64,000 nt of DNA from positions 17,138,452 through 17,202,451 of the forward strand of contig JAPTYO010000002.1 of assembly GCA_036873135.1 (NCBI GenBank), read 5' to 3'. A model generated the notes under the pieces. The model saw nothing but the letters and a program-made list of their open reading frames with translations, ran no database searches and was not told the DNA's origin. Within the stretch, counting starts at the first letter, position 1. Each line of letters opens with the position of its first letter. Positions 34,706 to 45,432 of this stretch are shown here, in pieces. This DNA comes from Clarkia xantiana subsp. parviflora (lineage: Eukaryota > Streptophyta > Magnoliopsida > Myrtales > Onagraceae). A program made the translations under genes and the position numbers.

Positions 34706-34903
34706 TTCGCTATGTGATGTATAGAGACTAACAAGTCTATAGATATGTGGTTGTCTCCATGTGGAGAGTGTTTGTTGCTTAGTGCTCGCATAGGTAGCTG
34801 TCACATACGCGCGTGTTGATCAAGTTGTTATCTGCTTTTGCATGTTAGGTTGTCCAGACGGTTTCTTTGAGTTCACGCTTGCAAATGATCTGAGATAGTT
34901 GCT

Positions 34904-37318
34904 ATGAGTAAGTCTCCCATTCCTACCCCGTGAGTTACTTTATGTTCATATGCCGGTGACGAGTTAGAGGCTGATTTGATAGCGTATTTGGATATTGAGT
35001 TAGGAGCTGACACCGATCACACTTTAGAGTCTGCAGCCGAGATAAAGACGACAGAGGTGACTCAGTACTTTTGTAACAGCCGAATAAATGAAGAGCGATA
35101 TATGTTGTATGCATCTTCCTCCGGACTCTGTCCATACTTGGAAGCTGTGTTCCCTTACGACGTACTTCCAGGAGTTACCCCAGGACAACCTACGGTGCCT
35201 CCTGACGACTTGTCTGTTGTTTACTTAGGGCATATTCAGGAAGGCTTGCGCTTTCCCTATAGTCCGGACTTGGTTGATCTCTGCCAATTTTATCAGATCT
35301 CGCCATTGGATCTTGCGCCTGCTGGACTTCGTGTGTGGACTTGTTTCCGAGTATTGTTTCACCAGCAGTCGTGGCATTACTCTACGGTTATCTTCCGTTG
35401 TTTCTATCAACTTCTGTGTCCTGACGTAACGGGATTGTGTGGCATGAAGATTCGTTGGCCTTGTCTACAAGAGAAGGGGTTCGCCACACTTGGGCTTGGA
35501 GACGCAGAGTGGGATAGTGATGTCTGGCTTGCTGGGAAGGCTGACTGTTCCCGCTCTCATTGGCGACATCAATACTTCTTCGTGTGTAATGTTGGTACTA
35601 CTTGGGATACAACACATGTTATGGAGGCTGATCCTGCCCCCACCTTCTCTAAGCCCTCTTCTGCAGACAATAAGGTTTTGAAGCACATATATCAGTGTCA
35701 GCAGGCGCGCACTTATCAGTGTTTGTTGCGTGCATCAGATCAGGAGTTGATTGATGCCGGGATTCATGTGCTTTTTTCTGAGGATTCGGTATGTTGAAAG
35801 CCTTTATAACTTCCTATTATGTTGTTATGTAGGCTGGTTTGATGGAAAGAGCTCGTCCTTGCTGACGGATCCTGCTCGTGTTATCTCTTTTTCCAAGAAG
35901 GTCGTTTCGTCTCCTGCTCCTCCTCCTCTTAAGGCTTCCAGTCATGGCAGCGGCAAGGGATTGATGGGTAAGATGTTTCCTTGTGATTTTCTTTTGACTT
36001 ACTACTCTTCCAAGTTGTTGTTCTTAACTTGACTTTGTTTGCAGGTCGCTCGACACTCGTGACTGAGCGCGTTGTTACTCCAGCATTCATGCTAAGAGAT
36101 CCGACGCGGCAGCGCGTGCCTCGAGTGAACCCAAGCGCGCTAAGGTCAGTGCGACAAGCAAAACTACTTCTTGAGGGAAAGGAAAAGGAGTGGAATGTCG
36201 CACTGAGGCGCCTTCTGCCCCCCGTTCGAGGGACCGACCCGTGGAGGAGCGTACTCCTCACCGAGGTATGTGTCATATGTTTCTTTCTTTTGATATCCTT
36301 GCATTATTTTGATTGTTGTTTCCATATCTCTATTGTTGTTTCACAACGCTCTCAGCGCTTGGACGTGCTGACTTGATTCGTCTTCTGGAGGGCGACATTG
36401 CTGGGAGTGATTGGACACCTTTTGCTGCCGGTGGTCCTCAATTTGCTAAGGATTCTAAACTTAGCATTCCGGTGGTAGGAGTACGAGTGCTGCAGAGGTG
36501 CGTTCCTCCTGGCGATCGATGTATTTGGTCGTCGACTGATGAAGAGGCGCAAGCTTATGTTGAGGGTGCCTTGACTCGTTTCGCTCCTGTGAGAATCAAT
36601 CTTCTCTTTTTCATTATTTATATGAATGCATGCATTGTTATGACACCTTTATGCCTTGTTTTTTTTGGGTTGTTATCAGGCTGTTGCCGACATGGTGAAC
36701 ATTTCGTCCTTTGTGATGGAGCTTACGAGCGAGAAGCGGGTTGCAGTTGAGAAGTACGACGCCGTTCGTCATGAGCTTGCTCAATCCAAAGAGAGGGCGC
36801 GCACTCTTAGCTCGAAGGCCGCGGATTTTGAGGCTCGTTATAACTCCTGTCGGGTTCGACTTGACGAGCTTCAGGCAGAGATCGTTGATCTTGAGAAGAA
36901 GATCATAGAGGATGTTAACGCGCATGAGATAGCGTTGCGTGCTGCATGCGAGGAGGGCTTTAAGGCCGGCAAGGAAGAGGGACTTGCTGAGTATCCAACT
37001 ACTCCCGCCTTTATTAGTGTGGTCGATGCCGCCGCTAAGGTGAAGTCTGATAAGCTGATGGGAGAGTTTGCAGAGGATTACATCCGTAGGGTGAGTTTTC
37101 TTGCCCCCGAATTCCTTTTTGACAAGTTGGGTCCTTACGCGAATTATGTTGTTGGACATGTTAACGCTTTGCGTCGTTTGGCACTTGAGGAGGCAGACTA
37201 TGAGATGTTGTTTGGTGATGATGATGGTATCAACCTTGTTATCACCTCTGCTGAGATCATGGAGGTTGCCCCCGGGCAAGCTGGAGATGATGACACCTCG
37301 CGAGTGGCGTCAGGTTGA
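34904..37318 (+). pseudogene. E2 antisense multi-exon gene (plant 'gypsy-type transposon' protein)
   Basis: It runs opposite to the E2 gag genes. Exon 1 (about 34904-35788, ending at a GTATGT donor) encodes ~295 residues with FPYSPDLVDLCQFYQISPLD and LAPAGLRVWTCFRVL. These resemble the plant-specific family annotated in Pfam as putative gypsy-type transposon (Transposase_28). Middle exons near 35833-35967 and 36045-36265 are Ser/Pro- and Arg-rich; another lies near 36356-36589. The last exon (about 36680-37318) begins after a ttatcag acceptor and encodes a coiled-coil-like segment (VRHELAQSKERARTLSSKAA), then a C-terminal region ending near GDDDTSRVASG. A TGA at 34931-34933 interrupts exon 1 just after the likely start, and one middle junction is out of phase, so this copy is probably dead. 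Such antisense ORFs are known in Tat-type elements; their function is unknown. Confidence 0.65.
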
Positions 37319-38780
37319 TTTTCATGAGTATATCAAACTCTTGTACATAGATTTTGCTTCTCGTGTTTTGAGTTGGGGTTGCTCTGGGAGTTGACCCTTG
37401 AATCTTTGTTTATATTCTGCTTGCTTGGAATTTTGTCGTCTAGAACTGACATGATCGTAGTGAAAATGCATGACAACTTGTTAGTAGTATTTCATACATT
37501 GTGTAATCGTAGTCGTTCGTATACGTTGGATTTGCATGATAGGATTGATCTCCTTATTGTAGTGGATATAACATCCGTAGCTGTGACCATATGACGTGCG
37601 TCGCTAAGTGTCATGAATGCCCATCTTGTTTTAAATCCAAAGAATGACGTAATGAGTGTATCGAGTACTTGTCGTGTTTATAGATAGCAACACGCAAGAT
37701 CATGTGATAGCATCTCACTCGGTACTGGCACTTGGCACGAGGGCACTTGGCATATAGTAGAGTCGTCTTGGCGAGGCAAGACATTAGTTTATACCGTCTC
37801 TTAGTTTCACTCTAAGGCGACGTTGTGACAAGACGCTACTTGTTCTATACTATGCGTTTTTCCATCCGTCAGTTGGGCACACCCCGCGTGACGTTGTTGC
37901 AAAGCATTTCCATGGCTAGACCCGTACTTACTTTGCGATGCTACTACGCCTCCACTTGGTTAAACCAAGGGGCGGAACAGAGGTCGTATCAATATGCCTT
38001 ATAGTTTTTACCGTCTCTTGAACCATTTCAAGGCGACATTGTGGCAAGACGCTACTTGCTCTCTGCTATGCGTTTTTCCATCCGTTAGTTGGGCACACCC
38101 CGCGTGACGTTGTTGCAAGGATTTCCATGGCTATTCCAGTACTTACCCTGCGATGCTACTGCACCTCTCCATGGTTAGTCCACAAGGGCTGCACAAGACC
38201 GCTTTAGAACGACTTGCAGTTTTTTTCGTATCTTGGTCCACTCCAAGGCGACGTTGTGGCAAGACACTACTTACTGCATTTGGTGTATTTTATTATGTTA
38301 TATGCTCACGGGAAAAATAGCGTTGTACAAGACTTGACTTGTAAGTTTGGTGAGTTTTTGAGACATGGTGCACTCCTGCTAGCGTGTATCAACCTGCGAT
38401 GGGGAATCATACTTTGTAATAGCATGGGGTTGCCCTCTATAGAGAGGATGTCGCGCCATGATGTATCAACCCGCGTTGGGGAAGCATACTTTGTAATTGC
38501 ATGGGGTTGTTGTCTAACAAGAGGACGTCCTCCATGTTGTATCAACCCGCGTTGGGGAAGCATACTTCGTAACAACATGGGGTTGTCGTCTAACAAGAGG
38601 ACGTCCGCCATGTCGGGGTGATTTGTCCATTTGAATGTTGCCGCATCCTGCTTTAAACTCAGGGAATGGCTATGAACATGAGGATTTGCCTCTAACAAGA
38701 GGATTTCGCAGCATGCCATTTTTTAGTTGTGAACACGGGGGTTGCCTTCACAAGGAGGATGTCGCAGCATGTCACTTGTA
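37319..38780. repeat. E2 tandem-repeat zone (~245-bp and ~75-bp units)
   Basis: Bases 37790-38260 hold two ~245-bp units and part of a third (taccgtctctt..., aaggcgacgttgtggcaaga, tgcgtttttccatccgt). Bases 38390-38600 hold ~75-bp units (tatcaacccgcgttggggaa, catggggttg, caagaggacgtcc), with related fragments to 38780. No coding frame. The aaggcgac core, read on the E2 strand, is gtcgcctt, matching the core of the E1 array. Confidence 0.8.
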
Positions 38781-39221
38781 GATAAATCTTGGTTTGAACT
38801 CAAGATGTAGTGTGTTGTCGACGTTATTTAGAGTAGTCGTCATTATAGATAGAGAGTGTTTATGTGCTCATGGTTTATGTCGATAATAGATGTTGATGTT
38901 GCATAATATAAGTTGATTGTTTGCATATAGCGCGATAGCTTGTATTGTTGGTCCGAGTAATATGCACATAGTTTACTACTTGGCATAATTCTAAAGTAGC
39001 ATTTATAACGTAGTAATGTACCTACGAAAGTAGATTGATTTCATTAGTTTCTTGGTATATGTACAATGCGATGCATGAAGGCGTTAACAGATCTCTCCTT
39101 CTGAAATGTAGTAAAGCTAAAAAGCGTAAACTACACTAGAGCACTACCACATTCAATCTAAAAATATTTAGAGTAAGTAAGCAATATGGAGATAAATGGA
39201 TAGATGATGTCTTTGCCGCCT
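38781..39221. other. E2 internal spacer
   Basis: AT-rich stretch between the tandem zone and the end of the Gag' coding region. Nothing identified. Confidence 0.4.
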
Positions 39222-42200
39222 TTATGGTTGGATTGATGACGGAGCAGGGTGGTTGTGCGCCACATAACTCTTCAGTGCGCTTAGCGCGATGATCTCTTCA
39301 ATCTCCAATCTTAGAGACAAGCAATCATTAGTGATGTGTCCCCATGTCTTGTGGTGTTTGCACCACTTATCAATATCCTTGCCTAGAAAAGCTGTCTTTG
39401 GTTCGAGTGGCAAGGGAAGCTTGTTCTCTAGGAGGCTAACGTATTTTTCCTCAACCTCTGTGTTTAGAGGAGTGAAAATGTAATCGTTGTTAACGCTTGT
39501 GCCTCCGTTTGGTTGCTTGTCAACTTGAACTTCCCCTTCCTGGCTGAGAGGTGTACCCCATCTCAGCTCTCGTTCACATGCGATAGCAGTGTCCAGCTTA
39601 TCTTTTAAATCTGCCATTGTGTGAGTGGTTTGCCATCCAAAGACTCTTCCGAAATGGAGGAAAGATGAAGCATTCATGTGCAAGAAGAATGCGTTGATCA
39701 CATGTCCCTTCGTTGCTCTAACAAAAGCGGCATTGTAGGCAAACCTTCTGAAATTATTCATTATTGGCTCATTCTGTTCCTGCTTGACATCCCAAACACT
39801 CTGCCATGCTGGGAAGCAGACTCTCTCTGGCAGACTTACAAGGCTTAAAACTTGTTCCTTACTTTCTCCAACACCGGACTCAGAGTTCAATCTTCTCTTC
39901 ATGTAAATGTCGACCATTGCTATGGTGACGTGTTGTCTGCTTCCCAATGTGTTGACATAACACTTTCGTTCCGTTTTCTGATCTTCGAGTACTTCGCCAA
40001 TCCCATTTCTTGTTGGGAACTTCATCTTTTGGTGAACAGTGGATGGAACGATCTCATAAGGGTTTATCGTTGTCCTTCCCAATATTCTATTGTATGCTCC
40101 TAGAGCCTCCACCACCACGAAGGTGACGTCGACGCTAAGCGTTTTCCATCATTCGCCAAAGATGACTGGTAATGTAATTGTTCCCAAGGGACAGGTTGCA
40201 GCACCAGCAAAGCTAACAAAAGTGAAGGTCCCTGGAGTAAGGTCTGCTATCCTTTTTCCCAATTGTTCAAGCACCCCCACATGCAATATGTCGGCAGAAC
40301 TGCCTGCATCTACTAGAATGCGCTTCACGTCATATCCATCGATGTCCATTGTAATAACGAAGGCGTCGTCATGAGGGTAGACAATGTGCTTCATGTCCTC
40401 TCTTGAAAATTGGATGACAACGTCGTCGTCTTCAGGTTGCCGTCGCTTCCCATATTTATGAAGTGTCTTTACTTGTGAAGCGTATACATATCTTGAATTA
40501 GACACGTGACCCCCAGCACCTGGCCCTCCGTGAATGACGTTGATTACTCCTCTTTTGACAGGAGGTGAGTTATCATTCGCTTTTTCTCTGCCTTTTCCTT
40601 TTCCTGACGACTCTGCATCGGCCTTTTTTGGACGTTTGTCACATTGGTCGACGTAGTGCTTCAGTTCTCCTTTCAGCACGAAATTGTTTATACGGAATCT
40701 CAGACTTACACAGTTGTCTGTTTCATGGCCATATACCTCATGGTTTTCACACCACTTGTCTTCTTCTTTTCCCAACGGGCCTTTGCGGAAGTTGAAAGGT
40801 TCTTTCCACAGCTTGGTTCCTTTCATCTCTTTCAAGATAACAGACAGTGGCGCGTTCAAAGGAATGCAATCAGCGAGATTAATCTCTTTGGGCTTTTGGA
40901 AGTTCGACTGAAATGACCTTTTCTGCTGTGGTTGCCACTGCCTATTTTGCTGGTTGCCTTGCGGTGGTCTCGCTGGCTTGTTGTTGTTGTTGTCCTTTGC
41001 CCGAACATCACTCAACTTAGCTTTGTTTTGTTGTCTGAACCTTTCCAGGTCCATGAACTCTTTTACTCTTGATGCCAGCTCTTCAAGTGTTTCAGCGGGA
41101 AGTTTGGACATCTTCTCGGCGAGTGCATATCCTTTACGACCCAAGTTGTTTATAAAGGCTCGAACTATCTCCCCTCGGTCAAATTTCCTTGAATGTCAGC
41201 GATATTTTGAATGAAACGGATGTAGTAATCCACCAACGATTCTTTGTTTAGCTGTTGTACATTATTCAACGCGTTCGATCCCTTTAGGAGTGTGCGCTCA
41301 CCCATATATCGTTGTATGAACTTTGCCTTCAAATATGGCCAAGAGGTTACACTCCCGCATGGGAGCGAGAAGAACCAGTGCGCTGCTGTTCCTGCCAGAG
41401 TTTGGGGAAACGTCATGGCCACATGGTGTGGATTATCAGTTCTTCCAAGTAGAGAGGCTTCGTGCTGCTGCACATGCTCGATTGGGTCTCCCTTTCCTCA
41501 ATATTTGTCAATCCGGATTCCATAGAGCACATCAGGCACACGGCTATGCACAATTTCATCCGTGAAGGGGTGAGACGCGTTCTTAGCCAACACGTGCATG
41601 CCTTTCATTTTAGATTCTTTCATCTTCTGTTCAATTATGGCCTCCAGCCCCTTCGACGTGAGCCTTGTGATTGGAACGTCATTATTGACCATTGGCCTCC
41701 TCCAACCGGTATTGCGATATATCCTCGCATGCTCTTGGCTTGTTTCCTGGTAGGAACTTTCCTTGTAGTACTGTTGTGAGCGTGGAAGCGGAGGTTGCCT
41801 CCACGTCTCTTCTTGACCCTGCGCCCTATCATAGGGAGTGTACGAACGCGTCGCTCCCTATCTTGATTCATTCCTTGCTTGCTGATACTGGAATGTATCT
41901 TCCGGATATTGTTCTCTTCCCTGGAATGAGGTCTATTGGCGGGCAACATTGCCTGACATTGCCCTTGCTGGCATGGCCTGACTATTGACTGGTGGCGGTG
42001 GTGGAGGAGGTGGTATATATCATTGGCTTCTTAAAGTCTCCCTGAAAGCTAGCAATTCTTCCAGTGCAGCCATCATGGCAGGAGTCACTGCTCTGGGTTT
42101 ACACCTCTTTGCGTGTTTCCTGCAGGCATTCCGTACGCTCCGTGCTCGTACCCTGGCAGAGGTGTGTTGTGCACTCCTGGTTCATGTTGTGCTGCCAGCA

Positions 42201-42381
42201 CGCTTCTTGCAGGCACGGAGGAAGCAGTCGAGGTAGCCTCAGGGATGTGAGATGGTCCCGGCTGACTCCTTGCTGGTGCCTGTCTGCTTGATTGCTCGAC
42301 ACTTGTCTTCATCGGGCGACCTGGGCCTTTCTTCTTTTCTTGCAGGTTGACACTGTTGGGAGGAGGATGATTGCTCGTCAT
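39222..42381 (-). pseudogene. E2 Gag - protease - second Gag-like domain
   Basis: Start ATG at 42381, about 50 nt past the PBS. Bases 42381-41165 hold the Gag N-part with the capsid-like segment TAAHWFFSLPCGSVTSWPYL. Bases 41144-40560 hold the rest of Gag with the nucleocapsid-like [15 protein letters not shown]. The retropepsin follows ([15 protein letters not shown] near 40300; ILGRTTINPYEIVPSTVHQK near 40080). Where RT should follow, the frame continues from about 39850 into another Gag-like domain: a WQTTHTMADLKDKLDTAIAC segment, then WCKHHKTWGHITNDC and an SLRLEIEEI...LKSYV tail. This parallels the same order in the first Gag. Lesions: a TGA after KY near 41498, a frameshift between 41165 and 41144, and a TGA at 40151-40149 with the frame otherwise continuing. 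There is no RT, RNase H or integrase. Confidence 0.8.
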
Positions 42382-42414
42382 AGCTTGTGGTGCAATATAG
42401 CTTATTGTTCGAAT

Positions 42415-42432
42415 CATGTGGATGGCGCCAAA
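42415..42432 (-). other. E2 primer-binding site
   Basis: TTTGGCGCCATCCACATG follows the 5' LTR end (CGAAACA) on the minus strand. TGGCGCCA at the start is the common tRNA 3'-end complement. I do not assign the tRNA. Confidence 0.65.
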
Positions 42433-43040
42433 TGTTTCGTCTGAACCTGCTTGATGTAACGGACTCGACGAATGTTCAAGCTTGTCGTCCGGACTTCGCG
42501 CTCCTAACTTCAAGCTTGTCGTCCGGACCTGCACACAGGGGCAGTAACCAGCACGGAGGGGGTGGTGCCGGTTGAGCCCTCTCCGATGCTTAAATGAGAT
42601 TTTTAGAGAGAGAAAGCTAGAGAGAGGTCAGAGCTTCAAAGTCAATCTCAAGTGAATGTAAAGTAAAATGGGTGGCCTAGGTTCCCTATTTATAGGCAAC
42701 CTTTGAATCGATCTCGGTTTTTGTGCGGTTTGACGCCGGTTTAAAGGAAAGTGTGAACCGTCGTCTGGTTTGATCAATGTTGGCTATTAGAAAAATCTAA
42801 CTTGGTGTGAGGACACAAGTGGAATACGCGTGCTGCAGACGACGACTCGGATCACGTCAGGTTTGGACGATCCTGGCACGATCCGGGTCGTCTAGGGCAA
42901 TCCAGAGGTGTCCGGATTGCATTGCGGACCTCCGGACCGTTTTAAACCTCGGGAGCGTATTTTTGTCAGTTTATGTGATTTTGACGTATTTGCAAAGTCC
43001 AGATTGTAAATATGAACCCGAATTGGGCATATATCCATAA
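42433..43040 (-). repeat. E2 5' LTR (608 bp)
   Basis: Matches the 3' LTR end to end with numerous differences. The outermost base pair has changed (TTATGG instead of TGATGG). TATAAATA lies at 42694-42687 and the C-loop hairpin at 42573-42546 (arms AACCGGCAC and GTGCTGGTT). Confidence 0.88.
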
Positions 43041-43309
43041 GTACTTAATATAGGGTACGAAAAATCTCAATTTGATTCGAAACTCTGTCGGGTTTGAGAG
43101 TTCAAACATGTTCAAGGTGAGATGTCGGGTTTGAATGCTCAAACACTGTCACTGATTCAATTAAGTTTATGTCGTCGGAGATTCAAGACCCGAGTACGAG
43201 ATACGTTATTCATGATATAATTCACCTGGTGCTGGTTACCAATGGCTGCTCCCTGACTGGCTTGCTGAGGAACTTCACACGAGTCATGGTAGGATTATTG
43301 GGTAAAAAA

Positions 43310-43815
43310 AAAAAACTTATTCAGTGTCTCAGGTTTACCTCATGTGTCGATTTAGTGTTTCAGTATTAAATTGTTACTTTTGACAGTCCTGAGATACAAC
43401 TTTGTTGCTATTTGATGTCTCCGTCAAATTTTGAGATTAAATTTAACAGAAACTGGTCATGTGCTGGTCACATGACCGAATAAATTAAAAAATCCATAAA
43501 TTACCCCTAAAATGCTCGGAATCGCCGGAATCGGGTCTACCCGGAAACAAAGGTGGGTGGCTCGGAATCCGAGGTGGGTGGCCGGAATCGGAGTGGTGAC
43601 TTTTGCAAAAAAAAGTATAAGGGGCAAAATTGTCTTTTCATCTCAATTTGTCAAAGTTAAACCCAAAATTGGACGGAAAACCAAATCGCAACAAAATTGA
43701 AACCTGGGACACCAAATATTAACAATTTAATCGTGAGACACCAAATATTAACAATTTAATCGTGAGACACCAAATTAACACATTTGGTAAACAATAGACA
43801 CTTATGTTTTTTTTT
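43310..43815. mobile_element. Small TIR element (~0.5 kb)
   Basis: The left end (ttcagtgtctcaggtttacc) recurs inverted at the right end around 43690-43810, with inverted similarity of about 100 bp; an internal ~30-bp direct duplication lies at 43720-43765. It shares ctcatgtgtc, caaaattgtc and ggacggaaaacc motifs with the 20578 and 24656 elements. No coding capacity. Confidence 0.6.
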
Positions 43816-44249
43816 TTTCCAATACATTATTAATAATTCTATAAAAAATAATCCTAATCGTGACTGAATCTATTCTAATTCATGATTGAAAGATTGATCA
43901 CATGAGGTAAGGGTAATTCAGTCATTTTTTAAGGGTCACGTACACGGTATGTGACCACTTAACGGTAGAATTTAATAGAGATGTAACGGAAGCACAAAAA
44001 ATATACAAACTCCGAATATATAACCCAAAATTCTACAAAAATACAACAGCCAACATTGGACATGTGACATAAAAAAACACTTTAACCTTTTTAAATTTGG
44101 TTAAACATAATAATTTAGCAGAATAAATATTCTTTACATGTGAGTATTTTTGAATGTTGGAATCCATAAATAGAAACCCATTAAAAGCTAAAGTAAGAAG
44201 TCGCCGATAATTTGTAATGGTTTGGATTTCACTATCAAAGGTAGACCGT

Positions 44250-44965
44250 TGATGGGTCCGACTATAGCCGTTAGGTCCTTTAATGGTGAGGAAACGGCAA
44301 ATAGGCCCGGTGGGCCCTAAACGAAGGCCAAGATGGCCCAGACAAAGGGTCCCGATGTAAGGAGTCCCGATGATGAAGGATCCCGACAGAGTCGGTCCCG
44401 ACAGGTGAGCTGAACGTCCCCGACGAGATGCCTCTGAGTAGGCCCCGATGATGAATCTCTGAGAACAATAGGCCATGTCACGATGACGAGGGGCCCCGAG
44501 CGGTGACACAACGAGATAACTCTGGAGTCCCCGATGTTAGTCGGGACTCGTTATCAGAGGATAAGGCCGAGATACGCGGGGCGTGGCCGAGATACGCGGA
44601 ACGTGGATAAGATACACGGAGCGTGGCCGAGATACGCGGGGCGTGGCCGAGATAAGCGAGATCATGGCCTAGATAGGCGGGATCACACCCGAGATACGCG
44701 GGATACGGGCTAACCACCCCCAACGGTTCACCAGGTAACTGAGGTACCTCTTCGCCTATAAAAAGGCAAAGGTCACCTCAGATCATTTACGTTGTGAGAT
44801 ACACTTTGAGATTATTGCTTGCCCGTCCATACGAGATACTCATTTAAGCATCGGAGAGGGATTCTGGGTCACCGCCCGGTCTATCCCCTCTTTGCAGGAC
44901 CACGTGGAGCAAAGGAGCTAGGATCGCCGTCAAAGACCGTACCGGAGTTCCACCGTGATCCAACA
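44250..44965 (+). repeat. E1 5' LTR (716 bp)
   Basis: Starts TGATGGGTCCG and ends GATCCAACA. Bases 44570-44700 hold ~20-bp tandem units (gccgagatacgcggggcgtg and variants). TATAAAAA lies at 44757-44764, and TTAAGCATCGGAGAGGG lies about 90 bp downstream of it. Cytosine-rich ccctctttgcagg follows. Confidence 0.97.
44757..44764 (+). promoter_or_regulatory. TATA box of E1 5' LTR
   Basis: TATAAAAA within cctcttcgcctataaaa. The same 17 bases occur on the opposite strand in front of the antisense gene (52108-52092). Confidence 0.7.
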
Positions 44966-44966
44966 T

Positions 44967-44984
44967 TGGCGCCGTCTGTGGGAA
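44967..44984 (+). other. E1 primer-binding site
   Basis: TGGCGCCGTCTGTGGGAA starts one base after the LTR. The TGGCGCC start is typical of tRNA primer complements in Gypsy elements. I do not assign the tRNA. Confidence 0.75.
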
Positions 44985-45001
44985 TCTAACAAAAAGCTGA
45001 T

Positions 45002-45432
45002 ATGCCTTCTACTCGTTCAATGGCGGCTGGCAAGCAAAGAAGGCAAGGACAATCTGGTGGTTCCCGTCACCCCGCTGCGACAACTCTGAATTCACTACCA
45101 GAACAGGAGGAAAACCAGAACCATCTCGCTGCTGAGCTCTCCCAGACAGGGGGGGGCATAATGAAGGTCCCGAAGAGATTGCTGCTCAGCACCAAGGCAA
45201 TAGGGAGCAGGAGGCTCCCCCAGCTACGGACCTGACGAGGGCTGTGGCAGAAGCCATGCCTATGTTTTTGGCAGCCGTGGAGGCTCTCTTGGATCGGAGA
45301 GAGGCTGCGAGGAGGCAGGAGGAGATGCCCCCGTTAGAAGAAGCACCCCCACCAGCAGAGGTTCGGAACGTACGGGAGGCTCCGCCCCGAGGCCAGGACA
45401 GGAGTAGGGTGTCCATTTAGCCAGAGAGATTC
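45002..45432 (+). pseudogene. E1 Gag N-terminus, broken twice
   Basis: ATG at 45002 (PSTRSMAAGKQRRQGQ...) is open until a run of eight G at 45149-45156. After it the coding frame shifts to that of the main ORF (HNEGPEEIAAQHQGNREQE... then a Pro/Glu/Arg-rich stretch). A TAG at 45418-45420 then stops it just before the main frame. Both are local lesions, one a homopolymer slip and one a substitution. The likely native Gag starts here and not at 45433. Confidence 0.7.

Larger units (their letters stand above)
31411..43040 (-). mobile_element. E2: non-autonomous Tat-type Gypsy element
   Basis: It is flanked by 5-bp duplications GTACT (31406-31410, 43041-43045). The LTRs are 31411-32027 (3') and 42433-43040 (5'). 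On its own strand the order is: 5' LTR, PBS, Gag, protease, second Gag-like domain (to 39222), a tandem-repeat zone with an antisense gene (37318-34904), a solo LTR insertion, more tandem repeats, polypurine tract 32040-32028, 3' LTR. No RT, RNase H or integrase is seen, so it would need enzymes in trans. The LTRs differ by many substitutions and small indels, so it is clearly older than E1. Confidence 0.88.
31071..44085. mobile_element. Outer long-TIR element hosting E2
   Basis: Sequence at about 31075-31260 (ggttaaaggg...gtttgtatattttgt...gttaagtggtcac) recurs inverted at about 43900-44085. The pair lies outside the E2 target duplications. Without E2 and the small 43310-43815 insert the element would be roughly 0.9 kb. 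The interior (31260-31405 and 43046-43310) shows no transposase. The exact ends and target duplication were not determined. Confidence 0.6.

Noticed and set aside
36638..37279. 213-codon minus-strand frame in E2
   Set aside because: Mirror of the last antisense exon, whose plus-strand translation has clear coiled-coil and plausible composition.
43046..43310. Captured host gene fragment in the outer TIR element
   Set aside because: No frame or motif recognisable; could not be supported.
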